Below are positions 37,997-52,600 of a stretch of DNA of 64,000 bases, one piece after another. The translations under genes were made by a program, and so were the position numbers. This DNA is from Serinus canaria (taxonomy: Eukaryota; Chordata; Aves; Passeriformes; Fringillidae): assembly GCF_022539315.1 (NCBI RefSeq), contig NC_066343.1:47171705-47235704 (forward strand), in the 5' to 3' direction. Each line of letters begins with the position of its first letter. Positions within the stretch are counted from its first letter, which is position 1. Under the pieces are notes generated by a model. It was given only the letters and a program-made list of their open reading frames with translations. It did not search any database and had not been told where the DNA came from.

Positions 37997-38626
37997 GTAA
38001 GCCCAGACGTTTCTTCAAAGCATGGTATGTCAAGGTTACTGCTTTCTGTTTTGTTGCAGATGAAACTATGATTTTCTCTCAAATAGACTTCTGGATCTGT
38101 CAAAGAAAAAGGTGGTTGCATTGCAAATCAAGGACCTGAGTATGGCACTGGCAACTTGGATAGGCTGGAATTATTTTATTTGGTCTATGCACAATTAATT
38201 TAATTTTAGTATGTCAGAAGATCTCCAGGGAGAATGTCAGGAAGGAGAATATAAATGCATTCAGAATGTGGCTTAAAAAAGGAAGAGGATGGTATTGGTT
38301 TAAGAGCCTAATTTTTTAAAAAAGTGTGTTTTAAGCAATGAAACACTTTTTGAAATTATTACTTACCTTATATTGTGTGAGAAAGTAGCAAACATGAGAA
38401 TTAAGATAGATAAATTCAGGTAAGACCTGAATCTGTATTCAAGGTTGAATCCTCAGTTTAGGACTTCGAGGAGCTAAAAATGCAAAGGATGTACCTGAGG
38501 AACAAGCTGAACCCAGTTCCAGGGAAGTTAGTGCTCCATGCTGTTTTGCAAAGCAGCAAACCTCTTCAGGCATTATAAGGTATGAATTAATAACACTGGA
38601 AGAAGAAAAGTCAGCTGCTTTTTGTG

Positions 38627-39454
38627 TGTTGGGACTAAGGAAAATGACTAGAAAGAGATATGGCTTCTTTGGAATTTGCTGAACAGATCTTTGAAAAGCC
38701 CTAAAATCATGTTGATAAGGACATTATCAGAACATATATACCAATTCTGGTTGAAATAAACTCCAAGATGGGTTCCCTTATTCCAGGGCTGTATTTTCAA
38801 ACATTGTATAGCTTGCTGTGTAGCCCTTTTCCAAGCAAGTTCCTAAGATCACTGTTTCTTGCGAACTTCAGTTTGGAACACCTTCAGTTAGTAAGGCGGA
38901 GAGCTACTGTAGATGGATCTCTGAAGTTACAAATGCTTAGCTTATTTGAAATCCAGACTTGCTTTTTTCAACCAAAACCTGAGGAATAGTAATTACAGCA
39001 TACCACCATGTCTAGTTCTGACTTCTCGTATTGACAACCCATTCACGGAATCTGAAAATTTAAACACTTTTAAAGTGATTGAAAGAGTCTCCAGTAAACA
39101 AGATGGAAAAATAAATTCAACAGGAAATCAAAATAAGAACTTAAACGTTGAAATGCAAAGACTGTTTACAAAGTACCAGAGAACATGGAACACAGATATT
39201 AAATGTTTATCTAAACACCAGGATTAAAAATGTGGAATAATTATAAATAGCAACACAAATATATTCATAAAGCTTGCCGAGTATTTCTTGAGTCAAGATG
39301 CATATTTTTGTACTTACATTTTCAGGGTCTTAAAACATTTTTATTATTGTCTAGGATTTTAGATTTCCTCAGATACAACTTTATTCGCTTGATCCATATG
39401 TAGCATACCTTCAAAGTTGCTCAACAGTCAAGATGTTGGGACTAAGGAAAATGA
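38627..39454. repeat. Exact 21-bp direct repeat pair flanking a 786-bp segment
   Basis: tgttgggactaaggaaaatga occurs at 38627-38647 and again at 39434-39454. The segment between holds a 93-codon open frame (38946-39227, first codon TTG or nearby) that I do not recognise. There is no poly-A tail and no terminal inverted repeat, so neither a processed pseudogene nor a DNA transposon is shown. Confidence 0.85.
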
Positions 39455-40239
39455 AAACACTACCTTAAAACCAAACCTAGTAGAAGAAATTAATTTTCCC
39501 ACTCTGGAAAATCTCTTAAATTAATATAATAGCCTAAATTACCACTATGCAAGAATAGGCAAATTAAATCAGTTTTTATGGCTAGTCATTGGAAAAGATG
39601 AAATAAAATATATTGTTTGTTATCATTCAGGGGTTCTGATGAAGTACAAGGCAATTATTTTCTCTTTGTCATTAGATTTGCATGCAGGTTTCATTGAAAG
39701 TGGTGGTCCAGTTAGGTAGTATGATTTTATGCCTGAGGGACTCTTTTTATCCCAAATTCCTATTGATTTATTTATCAATAATTTCCCTGCAATAAGCATA
39801 ATCTGCTATATATAAGCTTTTCACCTTATGTATACTTACTAGAGACATGAATATTTCAGTCACTTCATTCAACCTAACCTCTAAAAAACAGACTTTCACA
39901 TATCCTATCATTTTAGTAAGGGTTTAAAGTTTCACTCCTAACAATTTGTCTATGAACAGAATTACTATAACCAGGTTTCTGAAAAATTCAAAGTGTATGT
40001 CTCTATAATTAAATCAGGCTGGACATTTAGCATCAAGTGTTCTGGACAGTCCAAACTTTATTAATGTGCTAATTAACTCCTCAATGTAAAGTGTTGACTA
40101 TCCAACTGATAGATTAACAAGAAGTCACTAAAGAGTTTCTCACAATAGTAATGTTAATGTGAGTATCACTTTTCAGGCATACTGTAGCAACATTATATTC
40201 AGGGATTTGTATTGCCATATAATTTTAAATTCAATATGA

Positions 40240-40333
40240 TTTTGTTGGGCCTGTCTTGTGCAGGGACAGGAGTCAGACTTCAGTAATCCTTGTGGGTCCC
40301 TTCCAACTCTGTTTATTCTGTGATTCTATGATT
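40240..40333 (+). mobile_element. Short CR1 3' tail
   Basis: Only the last ~90 bp of a CR1 element: 'gggtcccttccaactctgtt' then 'attctgtgattctatgat', the usual CR1 3' terminus. No coding part remains. Confidence 0.75.
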
Positions 40334-40539
40334 ATTAAATTGGTTCAGAAAAATCAAAAGAGGAGCAAATATAGAGCATCACCACAGTATTTTTAGGCAA
40401 AAGGGTATGTATTTCATACAGCAGTATGACAATTCTTCTTATTTGGTTTGAAATTGAGGTACCGGCCATGCATAAACATTTCATTTCAACCTATAAAAAA
40501 TTAATTTAAAACAGTTAAGTACAAACTCTGCACATTATC

Positions 40540-41160
40540 CAGTTTTTAATTAGAATCTGTTTTCCATTTTTTCCTTCTCTTCTCTGTTGCTCACTTCGTA
40601 AGTTTCTCCATTCAATCTTTCCTGTGCCTATTTTAAGTAATTTAACACTTTTATCAATTTTTTTCTCTCTACATCTGGACTGATCCTTATTCTGTGGACC
40701 CACCCCTCTAAGTATATTCTAGTTGTGTCCTTCAATTTCATTGTTTTCTCAAACTTACTTCATTGCTGATACCACATTGCTGAACCATTTAATGAAATAT
40801 GTTCCTACCTTTCTTAGTATTTTCTCTGAAGTAAGATTGTAATTCTAATGGTAATTGCCATTCTAATTTTTGCCAAGCATCTCCTTTTACTTCTACTACA
40901 TTCTACTTTTACTGCCCTCTACTAGTTGCTGATCTCCACTGAGGTACTTTTCTGTTCTTGACAAACTTCTTGGGTTTCATTTGTTCCTTTCCTGGCCCCT
41001 AGTCTGCCTCTGCATCCTTTTTAATATTCCTCTTGTCCTTGTTCTGTATCTTGTCTATCATTGTCTCCCATTTTGTGTTCAGGACTACCTAAATCCCTTT
41101 TCATTAAATTTCCCCTTTTCATCATCCAGATTTAAAAAGTACTTAAGACTTTTCTAACTA
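40540..41160. repeat. Pyrimidine-biased stretch
   Basis: About 600 bp rich in T and C on the plus strand ('ttttttccttctcttctctg', 'tcccattttgtg'), similar in character to 15225-15695 but less extreme. No gene or element was identified. Confidence 0.5.
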
Positions 41161-44100
41161 GAGCCAAAACAATATCATACACAACCATATCTTATATCCT
41201 TTGCGCATGGTAGGACTGTCTTTTTAGCAATATCTCATTGAATGAATAATCTGAGTTTAGTTTCTAGAAGGAACACAGGATTTATAGTGGCAATTTTAAG
41301 CCATCTGAGACAAGACTAATACCTTCTTTTATATTTCTTCCAGTACCTACCAAACTAACAGAGCTCAGGAAATTCTAATAATCACATTACAGAAGTATAA
41401 ACAGAATGGGAGTTGCCTTTCAAAATGTGTTTGATAAAAAGAAAGAGTAGGCTTGAAGAATCTGTGGAAGCCTTTTTCTGTAAACTTTAAACCACAGAAA
41501 CTGAAAAACAAAGCTATCGACAGTACAGGGAGAATTTATTTCTCACCCTGTGTGGGTGAGGAACACAAGAACCACCTGTCTGTGTTTTGATGCTAACAGA
41601 GTAACCCCCTATTTATTCTGTATTTGTAGGTATGTATTGCAAGTGAAAGGTTTAGCTCAAGCTTTTCCTTGCTGCATTTCTACCCATCTGCCTTAACAAT
41701 GGCCAGCAGTTGTCTTTCAGTGAGCAAGTTCTCTTCCCATGAGCAAGCAGGTGTTCAGACATCTCCAGGAGAGCAGGGCCCCATCACACATAATGATGAC
41801 TTGGGAAGACAAATGTCATCAACCCAAAAGTTGGGTTATTCTTCCCCCCACTTTATATGTTAAGCATGATGCCACATGGTGTGGAATATCCCTTTTGGTC
41901 AGTTCGAGTCACCTCTGTCTCCTCCCAGCCTTCTATGCAGACCCACCTTCCTTGAGCTGCACCACACACTGAAACAGAGGAAAGAAGTCTGGGAAAAAAA
42001 TAAGTTCTAGCCCAGCAAAAACCAGGACACTTGTGTAGAAAAGTTGGCGGGATTTTTACTGGAAAAGGTAGCTAAACATATTCACAGGTATGTTAATTTT
42101 AAGGGAAAAAAGGCATAGATCATTGCTGAAAGAATAATGGAGCACCAAAGGAAACATCGAGGCCTAATCTAAATGCAGATTTTTTTAATTTAAGTAATCA
42201 GATATTTTGTAAGGACTACCTCCATGAATGGTGTCATAACATAATTGCTTAATTCCACTGTACTCTTTTCCCAAGAAAAAAGATAATGTCTTCTGTCTAT
42301 ATCTACCAGGGAAGATAGTTCAGTAGAGCCTTGGTTCCATTTTCCTTATTCTCAGTGTGAGATTTGGAAGAGAAAAGCAGATAAATTAAAGCTGAATGCA
42401 AAAAAAAACCCCGCATGAATGAAATTTAGCACTCCTATCCTATTTGTAGGTACTTAACACAATGTATTAAAATCTTGGTTGGTTTATTTAGAGTAACTTG
42501 TCTGAAAATTTTTCTGAGGTGGCTTCAATAGTTGATGCATATAGTTGTTTTTTTTCATTTACAGTTATATTTTAAGAATACCCTTTCAGTCCCTTTCCCC
42601 AGAAGTTGAGTAATAACGCAATCCCACTGCTCTTTCTGCATGACTTGCCCTAATTTGCAGAGCTGATCAAGAAAAAATTGTTTCTTTAATGAAAAAATGC
42701 AGGCCTAAATCCTAGGATTCTGCACTGGTGAGACACTAATGTGTGGTCTAATGATAGTAGGGAAAACACATGTTTTTGTTTGAAGTTGGATTAGTGCAGG
42801 CAAACAGGTGCTAATCAGATCACATAAACCAGCACTGGAGGGTATTTGGAATTTTATGCCACTGTGTTTTCAAAACATCACAGAAACTTTAGCAGTTGGT
42901 TCAGTAACACTTCCTAAAAGCTTAACATGTTAGTGCGATCCCAAATGTTTGAGTCTTTCTTTGAATACCAGCACCAAGGGGCATATCTCTAAGACCCTTT
43001 TTCAAGCTTTGGCAGGTGCTGTTAATGCTGCTACTGCTAACAGGAAGACTTGGCTGTTCAGAGGAATGTGACTGTTTTAAGTAAATCTGTGTCTGACTGC
43101 ACTAACATAACCAGTTAGCAGAGTGAAAAACAAGATCATTTTCAAAAAATAACAAAACACCATATGATGTTCTATTTCCTAAAGTAGAATTCTTGTTCAG
43201 TGTTTGTGAACAAAAAAATAGAAATTTTAAGGGAAAAAAATACCAAAGGCAATGGTTTTCCTAATGGATTGTTTTATTTTCATTCCTGTATAGTCTGAAC
43301 TGCTTCTTTTGCCATAGGCCTTACAAGTACTCATTTTTTAATCCTTGCAGTGAGTAGGTTGCAGATAACTGCCTATCCTTTTTCACGGTGGGGGAAAAAA
43401 CCTCCCCAGTGCATATTCAGAAAGAACACAAGTAAGATTGAAAAAAATACTAGAATCTTCCTCATCTCTTCCCTTTCCCTCTCCTGAGAACAATCCGGAC
43501 CCTTCCTAATGTCCTTGGAGAGCTGAAAACTCTGGAGAGGAAAACACAGTGAAAGCAGTTCAGTATGAAAACTATTTTAATGTCATAAATTTTCTAAATT
43601 TTCTCTGGTCTACCCACATGTCTATATCTAGAAGTTATTGAGTTGCTACTGTGTATTAAACTGTACTGGGTATCATCCCTGTACAAAAACACTGTACTAT
43701 TTACTCTTCAGGTGTTAGCTGTGGATCACTGTACAGCTCATAATTTTTTTTTCTCAAAATCATTGTTCACTAATAGAAAACAGAGTGGGATAAGATTGCT
43801 ATAAGAATCTCATATTGAAAAGATGTCTGGTTGTTGATTCTGCTTAGTATATTTATTTCCTCTTAATATAAAAATATAGGAATAAGTTAATGTCCATGTA
43901 TGTTTTTCCTTGTATTTCATCTGTATTAATAGTCTCAGCAACTCAGACCATGCAATCTGAGAAACTGACTGGCAGCAGTTTATTTTCTACACATACCTTT
44001 GTTCTTAGCAGTTATTTTGTTTCAACATATGCAGGATGAGGCTTGCAGTGCTTATGCCTTGGATGCTTGATCTCTGCTTAAGTGGAACTGGATTCACCTG

Positions 44101-45284
44101 ATTTAGAAAGTCTTGGATGGTTTCTCTGTCTTTGATCAATTTTTGGAATTGCAGAATCTACTGGAAAGAGAGAAAGATTCTAGAAGAAAAGTTGATAAAG
44201 GCTAAATGGAAGAAATTGGTGTAGCAAGACACTCCTTGGTAATTTTGTAATGAATGGTATTACACACATGGACAGGAGATGTCACAAGTAGAGGGGAGTT
44301 TGGTTTTGCCTTCATATTTTTACCATAAAAACTTTCAAGGTCATGAAAATGCAGATTACAGGAACCTTACAGTTGAAGGCCCTCGTTATTTTATTGCTGA
44401 ACATGCCAGTCTTCTCATGTAATTACTGGGATATGTTCATGCAAGTATACAGACAAGAGGTAGCATCTCCATCTGTGTGCTGATAGAGAGAGTGATGGAT
44501 GGATAATGCTGGATTTTCTTTTCTCTGTTTCAAATCTGAGTATCACTAGTTAGAATCATCCTAATAGCAAAGATGCTATTGCCCGATTCATCTTTTAACT
44601 TACCAGTGTTCTAATGGCTTAGGTATCTAATTTTTTTTCATTAAATTTAGGCACTTGCTTATGAAAACCTGGGAGTATGAACATAATAAGAACTAGCATA
44701 CCATAGTTAATGTGATGGTGTGGAGAGTCCTATAAAATTTGCCTTGATAGATTTTTTGTCAGAGTAGGAAAGTACGATGCTATATTATCTGTAAATCCTC
44801 CATGAAGTGTCAAACACAACCAAAGTGATGCTGATCCACTTTCAAATTTAGTTCAGTTTCAAATTTCTTCAGTGAGAAACCAGTTCTTCATAGCAAACAA
44901 GCCCATTCTAAAACCTGAACTGGTGTTGCTGTATGTATAGTATATGCTTCCATTGTTTTTAAGCATTAAAACTCAGAAATGATCACTAAGAACATTATTA
45001 AAATTCAAAAACATATAAATACCAAGTAATAGGAATATTTTGTCATGCAGATTCAAATAATGAAAACCACGTACTTGTGGTCTCTCTGATTAAATCCATC
45101 ACATGTGTATGAAGCCATATTTTGTTGGCACTTAGCCTACGGTTCAGAGATTATGCTCCCCACTGGTGTGACTCAGGGGTGGATTATCTTTTGAAATCCT
45201 AAAATACTGCTGTGACGGCATCGGGCAAGATTTGTTTCTGGTAGCAGTCTGAAATCTGTAAAGGAATATAGGGAATGCTATTAC

Positions 45285-45490
45285 TAGATAGAATCAGTGC
45301 TCTGTCTAGACCAGTATCCTGTCTACGACAATGGCAAATGTCAGAAATTTCAGGGGAAAGTACAAAACTCCATTGTCAACAATATTTCAGTAAAGTTTCC
45401 TCTCCAGCACCAAGCAGTTACTGACTAGTTTAGCCTTGCTTCCTGAGGATTTCAATTTTCCCCTTTATTCCTCTAGCTACCTAGATAATC
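45285..45490 (+). mobile_element. Ancient CR1/L3-like repeat fragment (tentative)
   Basis: 'ctagaccagtatcctgtcta' followed by 'acaatggcaaatgtcagaaa', 'aaagtttcctctccagcacc' and 'aagcagttactgactagttt' resembles the 5' portion of the same old amniote repeat, whose consensus I recall as 'agtatcctgtctccaacagt', 'ggccaataccagatgcttca' and 'cagcagttagtggttggctt'. Strongly diverged. Confidence 0.45.
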
Positions 45491-45901
45491 TGGTGGATAG
45501 TTTTTTGCTTATATTCATGATTTTACAGACATTTCAAAAAACAAAACCAGGTAGTATTAACTATATTTTTTCTTTTTAAAGTGGTTTCACTCATATGCAT
45601 TAGAAGATATTTATTTATTTTTAATTTGAAAGTGTGTCTTTATTTCACTAAATGTCTTTGGATAAAAGGGTTAAAAAATGTGTTATTTAATGTTTTTCCA
45701 TCTTTTATATGTCTATAACTTTTTCTTGAGTTCATCAAAATATTCTAACCCATTCCAGTATTTTTTATATGGAGGGAGGAAGAAGGGAGTTCTCACATCC
45801 TTGACATTTTTGCTGTCTCTGTTCCCTCCTTTTGTGACGTACTCTTTTTTGGTAGCCTGAATAAAAGTAACTATTCTCTGGGTATTTTTTTTTCCTTTTT
45901 C

Positions 45902-45922
45902 TTTTTTTTTTTTTTTTTTTTT
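45902..45922. repeat. Poly-T run (21 bases)
   Basis: An uninterrupted run of 21 T preceded by a T/C-rich lead from about 45886. It is the longest homopolymer in the window. Confidence 0.9.
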
Positions 45923-48900
45923 ACAATAAGAGGTAAGGCAGTAAAAATAGTTCCATGATTATGCCACATTTTCTTCTAAGTTTCCCAATGGACATACTGA
46001 GGCCTGACTTCGATTTGGCCGACAAATGGCTTCAATTGAATAGTTCTGCTGAAGACTGATGACTTTTCACTGGGCAAAGTAACCTGCCCCTCATTAAAAT
46101 GAATTAATTGTCTGTAAGATTTTTTTAACAAATGCAATGCCTTTTCCATGTGTTATCTCAAATTACAAATATGTTGGTGCTGCTAATTATTTCCATATAT
46201 ATATTATCATGTCCTACAAGGCCTGTAATTTCCTTTGACCTAAGCTGTAGTTTGTTACATTATTTGATCAGCGCTCTTAGTGAGTCATTTTATCCATATG
46301 TATTTAGTTAATTGGTTATTTTTCTCCCCACCCATGTTTATATATAATATACTCTACAAAGGAAAAGGAAATCTGACTGCTTGCAGCTGAGTCTAGTAAA
46401 AGAGCAATTAGGTTCTATCAGAGCCAGCAGCTGTCCGTAATGAATTCTGAATTAAAATTATGAGTGAAGAAAATAATCCAGCCATCTGCAGGAAATGTGA
46501 AAATATTTTTATAACCCAATAGCTGAATTCTGGAAAGGGGTATCTCTGAGATTTCCCAGCTGTACCTACATTAAATTCCGGAATATCCATAGACACAGAG
46601 TATGCTGGAACACATTGCATCAACTTGGCTACCCAGTGTGTTTGGCTAACTTCAAACAGGCTGTATTTTTATCTAAAGTAATCAGCATGAAAGTCTCTTT
46701 AAATCCTCTCCCCACGTCTCTAGAAGTAAAATGCAGCTTTAAAAATAGTCCTGTTATCTTTTCATGGAGGCTTTCCAATCAGTATTCTGCCCTGAATATT
46801 AATCTTTCTTCATTTTTTATACTTTTAGACTTAATTCAGGGTCTCATCACTTATTATCAGATTTTCTCAGTGACTGCTGTTCCAAGTAAATTCTGCATTG
46901 TGATGTCTATTTTTTATATCACATGAATTTTAAAAACATCATAATACTATCCAAGCTTGTTTTACAGCTACCTTGAAACTTCTGTGCTAACTCCCATTAT
47001 TTCCATTCTAACTTGCCCAGAATTTTTGCCCATAGGTTCAAAATCTCAGAAAAAAAAAGAAAAAAAAAGGAAGAGATTAGTGTCTAACCTCTAAATGACA
47101 AGTTGTGATTAGGAAATGTGAAATGCTTAGTGGTATTAACCTTTCACAACCTGATTTTCTGCATTACAGAGAATTCATGTTGGTGTAAAGATTTCAGAGG
47201 TTAAGAAATGTTTAATGAGTACCAGCAACCAAGCTCTTCAGTGGTCAGAGTATTGCCAAATATTACAAAGGGTATTTATTTTTTTCACTGCTTCATCTAA
47301 AAAAACCAGGACTAGCCTTCATGTGAGCTCATCAGAGAAGCCTCAGGTTTTATAACTCTGTTTTCTACTGTGCAGCATCTCACTGCATTGATACTGTATT
47401 GCAACCAATTCATTTTAAACCAGATCTAGAGGTGGCAACATCAAGTTTGTCTCGCCCTCTGAATGTATCCTCTAGGTATATCAGTTTTTGATTGAAAAGG
47501 AATAGACGTTCTGAGATGGAGGTCCACTACTGAAGTCATATCAGCTTCAAGGTTCAGGACTAAATGGCAGCTTATTTCCAGATTTTCAGAGTCGGGGAAA
47601 GTGGAGCGAGGGAGTGAGAAAAAATTTTAAAAAGGTTTGTACACAGATTCATTTAGGGCTTTGGACTGTGGTTGGTACTGCAAAAAGAAAACAAAAAAAT
47701 TAAAAAGCCAGTGTGGACTAAAGAGTCCTGGTGATAACGTCTTACTTTTACTTTGTGCTTACCAGATGAAGTCCTGTGTCTGGATGACAACCTCAGACTT
47801 CTTCACTGTTCCATCAGTCTTAAACCCAATCAGAAAAAAATCCCAAGGGAAGCTGCTGTTAAGAAAAGAAGAAATTGTTGTCCACAATAGGAATACAGAA
47901 GATCTAGAATCAGAGAAGGGTCCAGACGACTCTGAAACTTGGAATCATTTTAGTGGCTAGCAAGTACTTTCAAAGTCTTTCAGTTATCCAGATAGCACCA
48001 GTTCACCTTCTGTTACTGGCACTGATAGGCTGATAGCTCTTCTCCATGAAAATGTAATCAAAGCACAGACAGAAACATTGAAAAGTATGAAGCTAATTCT
48101 CAAAACATTCCGCCCTGAGAATGCAAAGCAAGTTAACTGCAAAGAAAGGAACAAATAGTTGTTAGCAGCAAGCAGCATGTCTGTCCATTGATTTCTCTGC
48201 TGTGCTGTAATCTTCACTTTTATTTATTGACTATAGGATCACAGTGTACTTCCTCTGCTAAATTACTCAGAAATAGCAATTTTTTTGTATTTACTACAGC
48301 TGTTCAGGCATAGACCTATCTTTAATTGAAGGTAACAAGTCACAGTAAGATGTGTTTTTAAAATTAACCTTAAAATACTTTCTTTTTCTAAACTCTATTT
48401 CAGTCAATTTTAGAACATTCTTTCTTTAGTGGAATGCATAATGTCAAGAAGGCATTGTACATTGCAAAAAATATAAAGTGTACACTAAAACTCAACAATT
48501 ATCACAGAGAAGATATATTTAGGATAGTTACTCTTGATGATAAATACAGAAATCAGTACATTCATATATAAAATTGTATTTAGAGAAGTAGGAAGGAGAA
48601 TATATGAGAAATGAAGTAATTTTGAAATAAAAAAAATCACAGTAAATCCTTGTACACAGATAAAAAAGTAGAGAGGAATAAAGTTGATTTAAATGTCTTT
48701 TCATTATATGACTGAGTAATGAAAGAAATCAGATAACATAGTGATTAAGCAAGGTGTATATGTAAAAATCCTCTATGAAAAGCAGGATTATGGCATGTAT
48801 TTTTATATAGAATCGACAATCCATTCTGAAGGAAAACCATAATGAGAAAAATAAGGGATATGAAATAAGGTCAATGAACTTTTCAGTTATGTACAATTTC

Positions 48901-49269
48901 TGCTATTCCATCTAATAAGCAAAACAATAAGAGACTTTTTTTCACCAAGAATTCATGATTTCAGGAAAGAAGCAGGTAGAATAGTTATGATAATTCGTCC
49001 CTTTCAAGAAAGAGGAAGCAAGTATCACAATTAATAGTGTGCCTTTTCAATGGTATAGTTACCAAAGGTGTCAAGTACCTGGAGGCTGAAGTGTTGATTC
49101 AAAAGAAGAGTTCTAAGATGATCTGCTTTACAGCAGGGAAATGGAATGCCTATGCCTTTTATAAATATGTAGGATCACAACACCAAATTTAGACAGTGCA
49201 TTTCAGTTTCTCTCCCAGGGCAGGTCTAGAATGTTATTTTTCAGAGTCCCTATCCAAATTCCAATGGAA

Positions 49270-49600
49270 TCTAATAAAAGGATTTCTGTAGGGGAAGTTG
49301 TGTCTGTAGCATGTTGGTTAATAACCCTTAATTGATCCTTTCCTCTCTGAATTTCTCTCGTTGTGCATGGTATTCTGTAACAATGTGTTTCACAATTTAA
49401 TTACGTACTACTTTAAAAATTACTTCCTCTTTGTTTGAAAGTCTCATCATTTCATGATCCTAATTCTCCTTTGGCAAGTAAAGAACAAATAATTTTTGTT
49501 TCACCTCTGTGTTACATTAATTTATGACTGGTGAGAGGACTTGAAGTGCTCTAATGGAACGTCATTGTTTGAAGGGTCTCTTAAATTTTTTGGGATTTGG
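49270..49600 (+). mobile_element. Ancient CR1/L3-like repeat fragment (tentative)
   Basis: 'ttggttaataacccttaatt', 'gtttcacaatttaattacgt' and 'aattacttcctctttgtttg' resemble the part of the old amniote CR1/L3-like element in which a short hydrophobic ORF end is followed by 'gttccacaggctaattatgc' and 'aaaaagtacttccttttatc'. It matches the same family as 13410-13700, with a similar order of words. Tentative. Confidence 0.45.
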
Positions 49601-52600
49601 AACATTACAAATGCTACATTTTTAGCCTGCATCTTTTAAAATTATTTTAGTAAATAATTATTTCCTGTACATGGGATTTGTTAGAGAAATTTTTGGGAGT
49701 TTTGATTCTCTGAGTTTTAATATTTGAGGGTTTGTTTGTGTTTAAGTTACAATCTCATAAGGTAGATTCTTGTCTGATCTCTCCAGAGCTGTACTTGGGA
49801 TTAGATGAAGAGCAAATTTACTTCCTGAACATTATTATACTTTTGAAGGTGCAAATTACAAAAAAATGTGGGCTTAAATCTGGGGCAGTTGTTTTTGAAG
49901 AATTTATATAGTACTAGAACTCTGAGAATGTACAGACTGATATGAAAAATCTTATTAAACTGCCATAAAGGAAGAAAAAAATATGGCTGGCTTTTGGGTT
50001 GAGACTATCCCATGCTTTTGTCTACTACCTATGAAAACTAGGGAGAGTTCTAGACTGAACCTCATCTGCTTGTAGTGAAATATTCTCCTGTTTTCCAATT
50101 TCTTTAATTCCATGTTCTTTTTCAGACAATTTATGTGACTTCAGTGATAAATATGGTTGCCTCCATGCATAGCCTTGGGATAAAGAAAATGCAGTCAGTG
50201 AACTCTAGTAAAGCACTGCATCTAAGAAAGTGCTGACTGCCATTCTTGTTGTCTGGTATCCAACCATAACCACAGTAAGAAGGAAAGTCACTGTACACTT
50301 GCCGATAAACTCTCAAAGGTCTCTTTTAAGCTGCTCTATAATTCTTGAAGCAGTACAGCATCTCTTCTAAAATAAAATTTCAATTTACATCTTTGCACAT
50401 GTTCTTTATGTTATTTTGATCAGATGTTTCTTTACAAAATGATGTTCAGTGATTTTATAAGGGCCTTTTTATTTCTGCTTCCTGGCCAGGGGAGTGATTT
50501 TCTGCTCTGTTCTAATTTGCTAGCGACAAATGGGAAAATAAACTAAATATTGCTCTTGTCAGAACTACTACAGAATTTCTGTGGGATCAGAATTTAATCA
50601 ATCATTAGAAGTTCCTCAATAAAATCCAGATCTTTTTATATATTTCCCATATCACACGCAATTTCGTGTACTTTCAGTTTATAAATGCAAGCTTCATTCA
50701 ATCTGAAACAGTAATATTCAATAAAATTTTCTCCTTATATGAGTCAAAGATGTCCTACATGATTTTTGGTCCATATTTTACTGTCTTTGCTTCCAATTAA
50801 ATGATCTGTGAATACTGGTAATTACACTGCCTTCCTTTGCCAAATCACTGAAGTATCAGTAAAGGGTCATCATTTAAACAGCTACAAATTAATCACAAAA
50901 GCCAACCTTTAACACATGCATACAGTGATTTGAATTCAGAATGTCCCCCTTATGCCTCTTCATTTTCCTTTTTTGAATTGTAGCTATTGTAGCTGTATTA
51001 CATCACAGGACATTAAGCATGTTTCAGCTCATGGGACTGAGTCAGTCATGATTTTAGAAATTGAAAGCAAATGTTATAATACTGTAAATGACAATATTTG
51101 AAGCAGTAACAGTTTCCTAATAGGCATGTCAATTTAATGGATGTCTAGGTTTTCAGACTGAAAATGTAATAGTTCTTTCACTAACTGAAATGAAAATTTT
51201 AATTTTGACAGCAACACTAGAAGATGCAAACCAAAAGGGCAAGAAATTCAATAACAAAAGTAGAAATTATTTGTGAAATTATTCTTACTAGCTGAATTAT
51301 CATGGTTGGCAGATGAAAGGCACGGATTTGGTTTTTTTATATTTCAGTGGCTTATTAGTGAGGATTCAAACTGTATGGCTTCCCAGCAGTGTATCATACT
51401 GTATTAAGAAGGCTGTGTAATAGTAGAAGAGAAAGAGAAATGGGATAGGATAGTTTCTTTTCGATAATAAGCTATTGTAGTTTGGAGTTAGAAGGTATTG
51501 GGGGCAGGAAGGGCACATTTCAAAGAGTTAACATCTTCACAGCACTGGTTCCATTTTTGTGTGGAAAGTCAAAAGAGTAGTTTGGTAGACACACAGCAGT
51601 TTAATGGGCAGAACTAGAATGTAGTGAACACCTTAAAAGAGGAAAATATCTCGCTGGATAAAAAGGTCCAGAGAGATGTATGTCAGGAGCCCAAATGCCT
51701 CCATTAATGTTTCAGCCCCTTCATCCTTACCATGAAATGAGTGCATAATCATGTGTTTGTATCTGCTTTCATGATCTTCACAACCTCTGCATAATTCTGT
51801 AGAGTAGCAAATATCCTCTATGCTAGAGTATATTAATAGCCATTACTCTTTGAGTTTGCTCATGGAAAAAATAAGTATATAAATGATAATAAAAGACATG
51901 AAAAGAAGAATTGAAAATTGCTCATTCCAGCTGAAACTGCAAGTTAACTGGCTTCGGATTTTGTAGTTGTGGTCTGCAGATACCAGTGACCTTTTTGATG
52001 TTCAATCTGAAAAATGGCAATCCAGTAATAATCATGATGTTGGAACAGCAATTTAATACATTATAGGAAAAAGAACCATATTCTAGATAACTGAGAAAAT
52101 CTGCTCTGCCAAACTTTCATATTTCTCACTTGGCCCACACTTACTTAACTGATAAAAACTGAATGTGAAGAGTAATTATTGAAGGAACGGTTTAAAATAT
52201 TATATAAACCAATCTGACATACAAACATGTGTTTCCTGTTGATTTCCATTACAAGAACAAAAAAAAAGCCCAAAGAGAATCACAATAGTGAGATAACTTT
52301 TTAATGTTTTCTCCATGATTTTTACCAATGTTAATGTCAACAGGTTTTCCTAAAATGTAGAGCTTTTATTATACAAGGTAAAGGAACTACTGTTTAGTTA
52401 GGATAACTATAATTTTGTTTCTTTTATTTTTCCTTCTCTATGATTCCCACTGATATATCACTGATAGGTAAATTTTTTTAACTCAGAATACAGGTTAATT
52501 CTTGTCAGAGTGGCATCTAAGAAAGTTGAGATTGATGCATTTGGTCTATTAGCAGAAATCATCAGCTCTTTGAAGGGAATCTGCTGCTTGGAGGAGTAAT

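Noticed and set aside
47637..47960. 107-codon open frame
   Set aside because: No recognisable domain, no splice context and no relation to neighbours. Frames of this length occur by chance in this AT-rich window.
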